Shown piece by piece: positions 1 to 6,157 of a stretch of 6,157 nucleotides of DNA (position 1 is its first letter; every line of letters starts with the position of its first letter). Under the pieces are notes generated by a model. It was not told the DNA's origin, made no database searches, and saw nothing but the letters and a program-made list of their open reading frames with translations. The position numbers and the translations under genes are program-made. Source of the DNA: Pseudomonadota bacterium (GTDB taxonomy: Bacteria; Pseudomonadota; Gammaproteobacteria; Steroidobacterales; Steroidobacteraceae); NCBI GenBank assembly GCA_021779875.1, contig JAJXZV010000206.1, forward strand, positions 1 through 6,157. Reading direction: 5' to 3'.

Positions 1-1
1 G

Positions 2-718
2 AAGCTCGTGATCGCGCCGCCGCCCCCGCCCCCGCCGCCGCCGCCGAAGGAGGAGCCCAAGCCCGTCGAGAAGGTGCCGGTGCAGCCCAAGCCGACGCCG
101 CAGCCGGTCGATCCGCGCGTCAAGGCTTCAAAGAGCGGCCTGCTCGCCAACCTCGACGATCTGGCGGCGCTGCGCGACCAGGTGGACGTCGACAAATTCG
201 CGAAGGATCAGGCCAAGACCAAGGATCCCGGCGACGTCAGCATGGTGCAGCGGGCGGTGATCACGTCCAAGGCGGGCGGCACCAGCGGCGGCATCAGCGC
301 GCCGACCAGCAGCGGCCTGGCGGCCGGTTCCGGCTCCTTGAACGGGATCCGCACCGCGCAGGTGAAGGATCCCTCGCTCGGCGCCGGGGTGAACGGCTCG
401 GCGCGCGCCGGCGGCAGCGGCCGGCCGTCGCGCAGCGCCGACGAGATCGCGCTGGTGTTCACGCGCAACAAGGGTGCGATCGATTCGATGTACGCGCGCG
501 CGCTGCGCGACAGTCCGGCGTTGCAGGGCAAGGTCGTGATCGAGCTGACCATCGCCCCGTCGGGCGAGGTGACCGCCGCGCGGATCGTGTCGAGCGAGTT
601 GAAGGACCCTGAGTTCGAGAGCAAGCTGATCGCGCGCATTCGCCTGTTCAAGTTCGAGGCCAAGGACGTAGCGACGCTCACGGCAACCAAACCCATCGAC
701 TTCTTCCCGGCCGGATGA
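2..718 (+). CDS. AgmX/PglI C-terminal-domain (TonB-like) protein, 5' end missing
   Basis: The reading frame is open to the left edge, so the N-terminus is missing. A GTG at 8-10 is in frame but is probably an internal valine. The visible 238 residues begin with ten consecutive prolines and a Pro/Lys/Glu-rich stretch to about residue 38, the usual periplasm-spanning spacer of TonB-like proteins. A low-complexity Gly/Ser/Ala linker follows (about 90-142). The last ~90 residues form a compact domain with LQGKVVIELTIAPSGEV, SSELKDPEFES and a final KPIDFFPAG. That pattern is typical of AgmX/PglI C-terminal domains, which share the TonB-C style of fold. By family knowledge such proteins usually have one N-terminal membrane anchor and lie beside ExbB/TolQ- and ExbD/TolR-like genes; those would be left of this window and are not seen. 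A role in energy transduction or gliding-type envelope machinery is inference. The stop overlaps the next gene's start (ATGA), implying one operon. It could also be annotated simply as an energy transducer TonB. Confidence 0.8.
   Translation, partial: KLVIAPPPPPPPPPPKEEPKPVEKVPVQPKPTPQPVDPRVKASKSGLLANLDDLAALRDQVDVDKFAKDQAKTKDPGDVSMVQRAVITSKAGGTSGGISAPTSSGLAAGSGSLNGIRTAQVKDPSLGAGVNGSARAGGSGRPSRSADEIALVFTRNKGAIDSMYARALRDSPALQGKVVIELTIAPSGEVTAARIVSSELKDPEFESKLIARIRLFKFEAKDVATLTATKPIDFFPAG
17..46 (+). repeat. Uninterrupted ten-proline codon tract
   Basis: Ten successive CCG/CCC codons give a near-perfect CCG triplet repeat inside the AgmX/PglI-domain gene. Runs of three or more prolines stall ribosomes and require elongation factor P, so this tract is a likely EF-P-dependent pause. 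As a triplet repeat it may also vary in length between strains. Confidence 0.8.
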
Positions 719-1065
719 ACATTCAATCTGAAATCGAGTACTTCAGCGACCTTGGGGTGATCGACAAGGCCCGGTTCGTGACGCGCCTGATTTTCGAGAT
801 CGCCGAGGAGGCCAAGGTCGGCTCGGGCGACGGCTCGGATGCGCTGCGGCTGCGCTTCGCCAACGAATTGAACCAGCGCCTGGCGCGCTTCGGCTACCAG
901 CTCATGAGCGAGGACCCGGCGCGGCCCCAGGACGACGTGATGATCCGCATGCTGCTCGGCGGCCGGGCGGACAAGCAGATCGAGCGGATGGTGCAGAACG
1001 CGTACCGGCGGGTGCTCGGCAATTTCGAGAGCTTCGACACCACGGTGCTGCTCAAGGGCCATTGA
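715..1065 (+). CDS. Conserved-looking hypothetical protein, 116 residues
   Basis: I do not recognise this protein. It starts with the ATG of an ATGA overlap with the preceding gene. No good Shine-Dalgarno lies upstream, so translation probably depends on coupling to the AgmX/PglI-domain gene. It has no signal peptide, membrane segment or cysteine, so it is probably cytoplasmic. The composition suggests an all-helical protein: residues about 4-35 (EIEYFSDLGVIDKARFVTRL onward) and 41-65 (DALRLRFANELNQRLARFGY) look like amphipathic helices. A Pro-containing acidic turn follows (EDPARPQDD), then a basic helical end (RADKQIERMVQNAYRRVL). Codon use and G+C match its neighbours, and the reading frame is sound throughout, which supports a real gene over a shadow. 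The antisense frame covering this span has no family features. A partner or regulatory role for the upstream envelope protein is inference from coupling alone. Its last 14 bases overlap the convergent antiporter gene. Confidence 0.75.
   Translation: MNIQSEIEYFSDLGVIDKARFVTRLIFEIAEEAKVGSGDGSDALRLRFANELNQRLARFGYQLMSEDPARPQDDVMIRMLLGGRADKQIERMVQNAYRRVLGNFESFDTTVLLKGH
1052..1065. other. Tail-to-tail overlap of the hypothetical gene and the antiporter gene
   Basis: The stop of the 116-residue gene (TGA, 1063-1065, +) lies inside the antiporter's last codons, and the antiporter stop (TCA on the plus strand, 1052-1054) lies inside the hypothetical gene. The two coding regions share 14 bases on opposite strands, so no separate terminator fits between them. 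Their transcripts must end inside each other's coding sequence and have complementary 3' ends. Confidence 0.75.
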
Positions 1066-2839
1066 CCCGCGGCCGCTCGTCGGCGTCGCTCTCGAACAGG
1101 TGCAGCAGCTGCTCGGCCGCCTCGCGGCCCGACTGGATCAACTTCGTCTCATCGTCCTTGACGGCCTGCTGGCGCAGCAGCACCTGCTCGTCGTGCAGGC
1201 GGAAACGCTGCGCGGTCTCGGCGGCCGCCGCCGTCGACAGCCCGAGCGCCTCGAGCACCCGGGTCGACATCTCCAGGCTCGACCCGTACGTTTCACGGAC
1301 CTGGTACCGGACGCCCAGGTCCATCAGCCGGAAGGCATGCTGGCGGTTTCGGGCCCTCGCGAAGATCGCGAGATCCGGGAAGTGCCTGGACACCACCTCC
1401 GCCGTGCGCACCGAGGCCTCGACGTCGTCGATCGCGAGCACGAACACCTTGGCCTGGTCGGCGTGGGCGGCGCGCAGCAGCTCGAGCCGCGAGGCATCGC
1501 CGTAGAACACCTGGGAGCCGAATCGGCGCAGGAAGTCGACCTGGCTCTGGCTGGCCTCGAGCGCCGTGAACGGGATGCGCCGCGCGCGCAGGATGCGCCC
1601 CACGATCTGGCCGAAGCGCCCGAATCCGGCGATGATGACCTTCGGATACGCCTCGCTCGGCGTATCGAACGGACGATCGTCCTGCGGCGCGGGCTTGTAC
1701 AGCGCGTCGTGCAGCGCGAGCAGCAGCGGGCTCGAAATCATCGACGCGGTCACGCACAACACCAGGAATTCGGCGGTCGGCCCGGGCACGATGCCGAGCG
1801 CCGCCGCCAATCCGAAGAGCACGAAGGCGAACTCGCCGCCCGCCGGCAGACTGAACGCCAGGGCCCGGCTGGCGGGAGCGGTGTGGCCCGACAGGCGGCC
1901 GATCGACCAGAGCACCGCGACCTTGATCAGCATGAAGCCCAAGGTCGCGGCGATCAGCGTCAGGGCCCGTTCGCGGACGAGCTGCAGGTTCGCCGACATG
2001 CCCACGGTGATGAAGAACAAGCCGAGCAACAGGCCCTTGAACGGTTCGATGCTCGCTTCGAGCTCGTGGCGAAATTCGCTGTCGGCGAGCAGCACGCCGG
2101 CGAGAAACGCACCGAGCGACATGGACAGCCCGACCTGGCTCACCAGGAGCGAGGTGCCGATCACCACGAGCAGCCCCGCGGCGGTGAACGCCTCCGTGAC
2201 GCGCGTGCGCGCGACGATGCGCAGCATCGGCCGCAGCACGTAGCGCCCGCCGACGGCCACGGAGGCGAGCGCCGCGAGCCACTTGACCGCCAGCCACGGC
2301 GCGTACGGCGCCGTGGGCCGCGTCGCCGAGGCCGCGAGCAGCGGCAGCAGCGCGAGCGCCGGCAGCACCGCGATGTCCTGGAACAGCAGGATGCTGAACG
2401 CCGAGCGCCCGGCCTGGGAATTGAGGCGGCCGCGCTCGGCCAGCAGCTGCAGCGCGAGCGCGGTGGAGGACATCGACAAGCCGAAGCCGATGACCAGCGC
2501 CGATCGCCACGGCAGCCCGAGGCCCGCGTACGCGGCCGCGGCGATCGCTCCCGTGGTGAGCGCCACCTGGGCCGTGCCGAGGCCGAAGATCGGCTTGCGC
2601 AGCACCCAAAGGCGCGACGGCTGCAGCTCCAGGCCGATGACGAACATCAGCAGCACGATGCCGAACTCCGCGATGTGCAGGGTGGCGTCGGCGCGGCCGA
2701 TCAAGCCGAGGCAATGCGGACCGATGACGATGCCGGCCGTGAGATACCCGAGCACGGAGCCCAGGCGAAAGCGGCGGAACAGGGGGATGGCGACGACCGC
2801 GGCGGCGAGAAATATCGCGATCTGCGCCAACAAGCTCAT
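1052..2839 (-). CDS. kefC: KefB/KefC-type monovalent cation:proton antiporter (CPA2 family)
   Basis: Inner-membrane K+/H+ antiporter of the CPA2 family, 595 residues (E. coli KefC is about 620, KefB about 601). Residues ~1-378 are the hydrophobic transport domain of about 12-13 segments. It includes LGYLTAGIVIGP (~30-41), FGIVLLMFVIGLEL (~59-72), LLFQDIAVLP with the transport-site Asp155, and IEPFKGLLLGLFFITVGMS (~264-282). After a linker (~382-398) comes a Rossmann RCK/KTN domain starting at KVIIAGFGRFGQ (GxGxxG at 405-410), with Glu428 as the likely ribose-binding acid and FYGDASR at ~445-451. A charged helical tail ends the protein. I chose the ATG at 2839 because GGGGAAG lies four bases upstream and the transport domain starts there; a TTG at 2863 would add eight residues that include the ribosome site. 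By family knowledge KefB/C are held shut by glutathione and opened by electrophile adducts. No KefF/KefG ancillary gene is adjacent. Several gating residues differ (see findings), so GSH gating is uncertain. YbaL-like or another CPA2 subgroup is the alternative. Confidence 0.9.
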   Translation of the reverse strand: MSLLAQIAIFLAAAVVAIPLFRRFRLGSVLGYLTAGIVIGPHCLGLIGRADATLHIAEFGIVLLMFVIGLELQPSRLWVLRKPIFGLGTAQVALTTGAIAAAAYAGLGLPWRSALVIGFGLSMSSTALALQLLAERGRLNSQAGRSAFSILLFQDIAVLPALALLPLLAASATRPTAPYAPWLAVKWLAALASVAVGGRYVLRPMLRIVARTRVTEAFTAAGLLVVIGTSLLVSQVGLSMSLGAFLAGVLLADSEFRHELEASIEPFKGLLLGLFFITVGMSANLQLVRERALTLIAATLGFMLIKVAVLWSIGRLSGHTAPASRALAFSLPAGGEFAFVLFGLAAALGIVPGPTAEFLVLCVTASMISSPLLLALHDALYKPAPQDDRPFDTPSEAYPKVIIAGFGRFGQIVGRILRARRIPFTALEASQSQVDFLRRFGSQVFYGDASRLELLRAAHADQAKVFVLAIDDVEASVRTAEVVSRHFPDLAIFARARNRQHAFRLMDLGVRYQVRETYGSSLEMSTRVLEALGLSTAAAAETAQRFRLHDEQVLLRQQAVKDDETKLIQSGREAAEQLLHLFESDADERPRVNGP

Positions 2840-2893
2840 AATACTTCCCCGGCCAGCGGCCAAACCCGGTCACCCGCCCGAGAGCCTAACATT
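2840..2893. promoter_or_regulatory. 54-base divergent spacer between the antiporter gene and ppc
   Basis: This is the only clear intergenic region in the window, and it should carry the 5' signals for two divergent genes. It contains the interrupted palindrome GGCC-AGC-GGCC at 2851-2861 and a short symmetric GGTCACC at 2869-2875. I see no convincing -35/-10 pair in either direction. TAACAT at 2887-2892 resembles a -10 box but sits directly against the ppc ATG. A weak GAGAG at 2880-2884 is nine bases before that ATG. The promoters may extend into the two coding regions. The regulatory role is inferred from gene orientation. Confidence 0.5.
2844..2850 (-). promoter_or_regulatory. Ribosome binding site of the antiporter gene
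   Basis: On the minus strand this reads GGGGAAG, ending four bases before the ATG at 2839. It decides the start: the alternative TTG at 2863 has no comparable site and would translate through this one. Confidence 0.6.
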
Positions 2894-5620
2894 ATGTTTC
2901 GTCAAAACATCCAATTCGCCGCCAAGGACGAGGCATTGCGCGAGGACGTGCACGCGCTGGGCACGCTGATCGGCGAGACGCTGCGGGAGCAGGGCGGGCA
3001 GGAATTGTTCGGCCTGGTGGAGGGTGACCGGCTCGCGGCGATCCAGCGCCGCGACGGCGACGCCGCGGGCGCGGCGTTGCTCGAGCAGCGGACCGCCGGG
3101 CGCGCGCCGGCGGTGGCCACCGACCTCACCCGCGCCTTCTCCACCTGGTTCCAGGCGGTCAACACGGCCGAGAAGGTGCATCGCGTGCGCCGCCGGCGCC
3201 AATACCTCGACGATGCGAGCGTTCCCCAGCCCGGCGGCATCGCCGACTGCATCGCACGGCTGCGGCGTGACGGCGTGACGCTCGATCAGGCCCTGGCCCT
3301 GGTCGCCTCCATGAGCATCGAGCCGGTGTTCGCCGCGCATCCGACGGAATCGACCCGGCGCACCATCCTGCGCAAGCAGCAGCACATCGCCCAGCAATTG
3401 CTCGACCGGCTGAACCCCGCGCTCACCCCGCGCGAGCTCGAGACGCTGTGGGCGCGGATCCGTTTCGAGGTGACGAGCATCTGGCAGACCGAGGAGCATC
3501 CGCGCCAGGGATTGACGGTGGCCGACGAGCGCGAGCACGTGATCTTCTATCTGACCGAGATCCTCTACCGCGTGGTGCCCTTCTTCTACGAGGAGATCGA
3601 GTCGGCGCTGGCGCGGGCCTATTCGGTGCCGGTCGAGACCCTGGACGTGCCCTGCATCCTGCGGCTCGGCTCCTGGGTGGGCGGCGACATGGACGGCAAG
3701 CCCGACGTGCACGGCAAGACCATCCGGGAGACCCTGCACCGTCATCACCAGATCGCGGTCTCGACCTATTTCCGGGAATGCCGGCAGCTCGCCGAGTCGC
3801 TCAGCCAGAGCGCGAACCGGGTCGGCGTGAGCACCGAGCTCGCGCAGCGCATCGAGACCTACGGCGACCTGCTGCCGGGGACCCAGGCGCTCGCGCCGGC
3901 GCGGCACGACCGCATGCCGTACCGGATCTTCTTCGGACAGCTGGCCGAGCGGTTGAACGCGACCTACGAGGGCCGGCCGAGCGCGTACCAGAGCGCCGCG
4001 GAGTTCCACGACGACGTGCAGCTCGCGGCGGACAGCCTGAGCGCCAATCGGGGACGCCACGCCGGCTATTTCCTGGTGCGCCGGCTGCTGCGCCGGGTGC
4101 GCACGTTCGGATTCCATCTCGCCACCCTCGACATCATCCAGAGGGCCCACGTGCACGACGTGGTCCTGGCGGACGGCCTGGGCCGGCCCGACTGGCCGGG
4201 CCTGCCGCCCGAGGAGCGCCTGCGCGAACTGCGCGACCTGTTGGAACGCGATCAGGGGCCCGCGAGGCCGCTGGACGCCACCGGCCGGCGCACGCTGTGG
4301 GTGTTCGACGCGGTCAAGATGGCCCGGCACAAGTTCGGCGAGCGGGCGGTGGGCGATTACATCGTGAGCGGCGTGCGGGGCCCGGAGGACGTGCTCGCGG
4401 TGCTGCTGCTCGCGCGCTGGGCCGACATCACCGACAAGCGCAGCGGCGAGTGCCCGATCGACGTGGTGCCGATGCTCGAGTCGATCGACGCGCTCGAGAA
4501 CGCCGGGCAGACCATGCGCCGGCTGTACGAGGAGCCGGCGTACCGGCGGCACCTCGCGGCACGCGGCGACCGGCAGTCCGTGTTGGTCGGGTTCTCGGAG
4601 GGCAACAAGCAGGGCGGCATCGCCGCCTCGCGCTGGGCGCTGCAGGCGGCGCAGATCCAGCTGCTCTCTTCCGCCCGGGCGGCGGGCGTCACCCCGACCC
4701 TGGTCTATGGCCGCGGCGGCACGCCGGCGCGCGGCGGCGGGCGCACCGAGCATCTGGTGGAGGCGGCGCCGAGCGGGGCGGTGCGGGGCGTGCTGCGGCT
4801 CACCGAGCAGGGCGAGGTGGTCAACCAGAGCTACGGCCTGCGGCCGCTCGCGCTGCGCACGCTCGAACGAACCTTCGCGGCGGTGGCGCTGTCGACCGCG
4901 GACGCCCACGCGGGCCGCCATGTCGAGGTCCCGCAGAGCCGGCTCGATGCCATGCAGTGCATCGCCGAGCGCAGCCTCGACGCCTACCGGCGGCTCGTGT
5001 ACGGCGATCCGCGCTTCCTGGATTACTTCCGGGCGGTCACGCCCTTCGACGTCATCGAGCACATGCACATCGGCTCGCGGCCCGCCGTGCGTCCGGACGC
5101 CGAGGGCATCGAGGCGCTGCGTCCGATCCCGTGGGTGTTCGCCTGGACGCAGAGCCGGCACATGCTGCCGGGCTGGTTCGGATTCGGCAGCGGCCTCGAG
5201 GCGGCCCTGGCGACCCACGGCGCGCAGGTGCTCGACGAGATGCTGGCGCAATGGCCGTTCTTCGCCCACCTGGTCGACGACGTGGAGGCCATGCTGGCGC
5301 GAACGGATCTGCGCATCGCCGCCCATTACGACGCGCTCGCGGACGAATCGCTGCGCGAATTCGCCGGACCGATCGCGCGGGAGTTCGAATTGACGGTGGC
5401 CCGCGTGCTCGCGCTGCGCGGTTCGGCCAACCTGCTCGACCGCTACCCCACGCTGCAGCGCTCGATCACCCTGCGGAATCCGTACGTCGACCCGATGCAC
5501 CTGATGCAGGTGGATCTGCTGCGGCGCTGGCGCGGCGCCGGCCGGGAGGACCGCCCGCTGCTCGACGCGCTGAGCGCGACCATCAGCGGCATCGCCCAGG
5601 GGCTGCAGGCGACCGGCTGA
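2894..5620 (+). CDS. ppc: Phosphoenolpyruvate carboxylase
   Basis: Cytoplasmic anaplerotic enzyme that carboxylates PEP with bicarbonate to oxaloacetate and phosphate, using Mg2+ or Mn2+. It has 908 residues (E. coli 883) and looks full length. The start at 2894 gives the expected N-terminus ([20 protein letters not shown]). Family motifs in order: [12 protein letters not shown] with catalytic His149 (E. coli His138); [12 protein letters not shown] around Asp265; GFHLATLD around residue 413; Glu529 in VPMLESID (metal ligand); [10 protein letters not shown] with Lys572 (E. coli Lys546); [11 protein letters not shown] with Arg607 and Arg613 (E. coli Arg581, Arg587); GSRPAVR and [14 protein letters not shown] with Arg729 and Arg743 (E. 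coli Arg699, Arg713); [10 protein letters not shown] with Arg861; and the C-terminal TG. Oddities: Ile415 replaces the usual Arg of DxRQ, Glu569 replaces a metal-ligand Asp, Tyr605 replaces the His of HGRGG, and two aspartate-inhibitor positions are changed. A divergent but active PEP carboxylase is most likely; altered activity cannot be excluded. E. coli numbering is from memory. The gene is divergent from the antiporter and convergent with sdaA. Confidence 0.95.
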   Translation: MFRQNIQFAAKDEALREDVHALGTLIGETLREQGGQELFGLVEGDRLAAIQRRDGDAAGAALLEQRTAGRAPAVATDLTRAFSTWFQAVNTAEKVHRVRRRRQYLDDASVPQPGGIADCIARLRRDGVTLDQALALVASMSIEPVFAAHPTESTRRTILRKQQHIAQQLLDRLNPALTPRELETLWARIRFEVTSIWQTEEHPRQGLTVADEREHVIFYLTEILYRVVPFFYEEIESALARAYSVPVETLDVPCILRLGSWVGGDMDGKPDVHGKTIRETLHRHHQIAVSTYFRECRQLAESLSQSANRVGVSTELAQRIETYGDLLPGTQALAPARHDRMPYRIFFGQLAERLNATYEGRPSAYQSAAEFHDDVQLAADSLSANRGRHAGYFLVRRLLRRVRTFGFHLATLDIIQRAHVHDVVLADGLGRPDWPGLPPEERLRELRDLLERDQGPARPLDATGRRTLWVFDAVKMARHKFGERAVGDYIVSGVRGPEDVLAVLLLARWADITDKRSGECPIDVVPMLESIDALENAGQTMRRLYEEPAYRRHLAARGDRQSVLVGFSEGNKQGGIAASRWALQAAQIQLLSSARAAGVTPTLVYGRGGTPARGGGRTEHLVEAAPSGAVRGVLRLTEQGEVVNQSYGLRPLALRTLERTFAAVALSTADAHAGRHVEVPQSRLDAMQCIAERSLDAYRRLVYGDPRFLDYFRAVTPFDVIEHMHIGSRPAVRPDAEGIEALRPIPWVFAWTQSRHMLPGWFGFGSGLEAALATHGAQVLDEMLAQWPFFAHLVDDVEAMLARTDLRIAAHYDALADESLREFAGPIAREFELTVARVLALRGSANLLDRYPTLQRSITLRNPYVDPMHLMQVDLLRRWRGAGREDRPLLDALSATISGIAQGLQATG

Positions 5621-5621
5621 C

Positions 5622-6155
5622 CTAGCACTCGGGGACGTTGACCGCGAGGCCTCCCTGGGAGGTCTCCTTGTAGATCGTGGACATGTCGATGCCGGTCTGG
5701 CGCATGGTCGCGATCACCTGATCGAGCGAGACCTTGTGCGAGCCGTCGCCGCGCAGCGCGAGACGCGCGGCGTTGATCGCCTTGACCGACCCCATCGCGT
5801 TGCGCTCGATGCAGGGGATCTGCACCAGCCCCGCCACGGGGTCGCAGGTGAGGCCCAGGTTGTGCTCCATGCCGATCTCGGCGGCGTTCTCGATCTGCTC
5901 GTTGCTGCCGTTGAGGGCCGAGACCAGGCCGGCCGCGGCCATCGAGCAGGCGACGCCCACCTCGCCCTGGCAGCCCATCTCCGCCCCCGAGATGGACGCG
6001 TTCTGCTTGTACAGCATGCCGACCGCCGCGGCGGCGAGCAGGAAGCGCCGCACGCCGTCCTCGTCCGCGCCGGATTCGAAGCGCCGGTAGTAATGCAGCA
6101 CCGCCGGCACGATGCCGGCCGCCCCGTTGGTCGGCGCGGTCACGACCTGGCCGCC
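5622..6155 (-). CDS. sdaA: L-serine dehydratase (iron-sulfur type), C-terminal part; 5' end beyond window
   Basis: Only the C-terminal ~178 residues are present; the frame is open to the right edge, and a GTG at 6141-6143 is an internal valine ([19 protein letters not shown]). The enzyme deaminates L-serine to pyruvate and ammonia in the cytoplasm, using an oxygen-sensitive [4Fe-4S] cluster in place of pyridoxal phosphate. The fragment is the alpha/catalytic domain, with [20 protein letters not shown] and [14 protein letters not shown] followed by [10 protein letters not shown]. The three cluster cysteines are at codons 5970-5972, 5844-5846 and 5811-5813, spaced 42 and 11 residues apart, as in E. 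coli SdaA (Cys343, Cys385, Cys396). The last residue of the protein is also a cysteine (5625-5627), matching the C-terminal 'tail-in-mouth' ligand described for the Legionella enzyme. Whether the N-terminal beta domain is fused upstream or encoded separately cannot be seen here. sdaB or tdcG naming is possible. The gene converges on ppc with a single base between stop codons. Confidence 0.95.
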   Translation of the reverse strand, partial: GGQVVTAPTNGAAGIVPAVLHYYRRFESGADEDGVRRFLLAAAAVGMLYKQNASISGAEMGCQGEVGVACSMAAAGLVSALNGSNEQIENAAEIGMEHNLGLTCDPVAGLVQIPCIERNAMGSVKAINAARLALRGDGSHKVSLDQVIATMRQTGIDMSTIYKETSQGGLAVNVPEC

Positions 6156-6157
6156 GG

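Noticed and set aside
208..1062. A 284-codon minus-strand frame opposite the first two genes
   Set aside because: It lacks recognisable features, while the plus strand carries a recognisable AgmX/PglI domain and a coupled gene in good codon context.
2840..2863. The TTG at 2863 as the antiporter start
   Set aside because: It would add eight non-family residues and translate through the GGGGAAG ribosome site that serves the ATG at 2839.
1100..2893. A plus-strand frame open for almost 600 codons antisense to the antiporter and continuous with ppc, suggesting a 1506-residue protein
   Set aside because: The translation before the ppc methionine is Arg/Gln/His/Glu-rich low complexity with no family motif and is the complement of a clear antiporter. 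GC-rich antisense frames rarely meet stop codons. The PEP carboxylase starts naturally at 2894.
2870..5500. An 876-codon open frame on the minus strand across ppc
   Set aside because: Its translation is low-complexity Arg/His/Ala/Gln sequence mirroring ppc codon bias. The plus strand encodes an intact PEP carboxylase with all its motifs.
3448..5625. A 725-codon plus-strand frame within ppc
   Set aside because: It is an Arg/Ala/Gly-rich out-of-frame shadow of ppc with no domain.
5649..5661. The inverted repeat CCTCCC-T-GGGAGG near the ppc/sdaA junction as a possible bidirectional terminator
   Set aside because: It lies inside the conserved sdaA C-terminal coding sequence, has a one-base centre that cannot form a stable loop at full arm length, and has no following T-tract.
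1..6157. A possible defence system, mobile island, CRISPR array or novel multi-gene system
   Set aside because: All five genes are core metabolic, transport or envelope types with similar base composition. There are no direct-repeat arrays, transposase, integrase, tRNA or attachment-site signals.

Overview
The window is GC-rich bacterial chromosome (roughly two-thirds G+C by eye) and densely coding. It holds five protein genes, two of them cut by the window edges. The mix is an AgmX/PglI-type TonB-like protein, a KefB/KefC-type CPA2 antiporter, a single-chain [4Fe-4S] L-serine dehydratase and a PEP carboxylase with FAAHPTES and GFHLATLD motifs. This suggests a Proteobacterium, perhaps a high-GC gammaproteobacterium of the Xanthomonadales/Steroidobacterales kind. 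That placement is inference and of low certainty. I see no mobile element, phage gene, tRNA, rRNA, CRISPR array or other sign of an accessory island. This looks like ordinary core-genome territory.

Layout from left to right: (1) the C-terminal part of a proline-rich AgmX/PglI-domain envelope protein (+, runs off the left edge); (2) a 116-residue protein of unknown function (+), coupled to it through an ATGA stop/start overlap; (3) a KefC-like cation/proton antiporter with a C-terminal nucleotide-binding domain (-), whose 3' end overlaps gene 2 tail to tail by 14 bases; (4) ppc, PEP carboxylase (+), divergent from the antiporter across only 54 bases; (5) the C-terminal part of sdaA, L-serine dehydratase (-), whose stop codon lies one base from the ppc stop. 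The only sizeable non-coding stretch is the 54-base divergent spacer. There is no gene-free stretch over 300 bases.

Functionally, genes 1 and 2 form the end of an operon probably concerned with envelope energy transduction. The antiporter would export K+ in exchange for H+. PEP carboxylase (PEP to oxaloacetate) and serine dehydratase (serine to pyruvate) both feed the PEP-pyruvate-oxaloacetate node, but they are transcribed convergently and so are not co-transcribed.

The most interesting signals are at residue level. The PEP carboxylase keeps most catalytic residues but has changed several that are nearly invariant (DIRQ to DIIQ, SD to SE at a metal ligand, HGRGG to YGRGG) and two allosteric aspartate-site positions. 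The Kef-like protein keeps the two arginines of the glutathione pocket but differs at the inhibitory loop and at another gating position. I found no convincing new multi-gene system.
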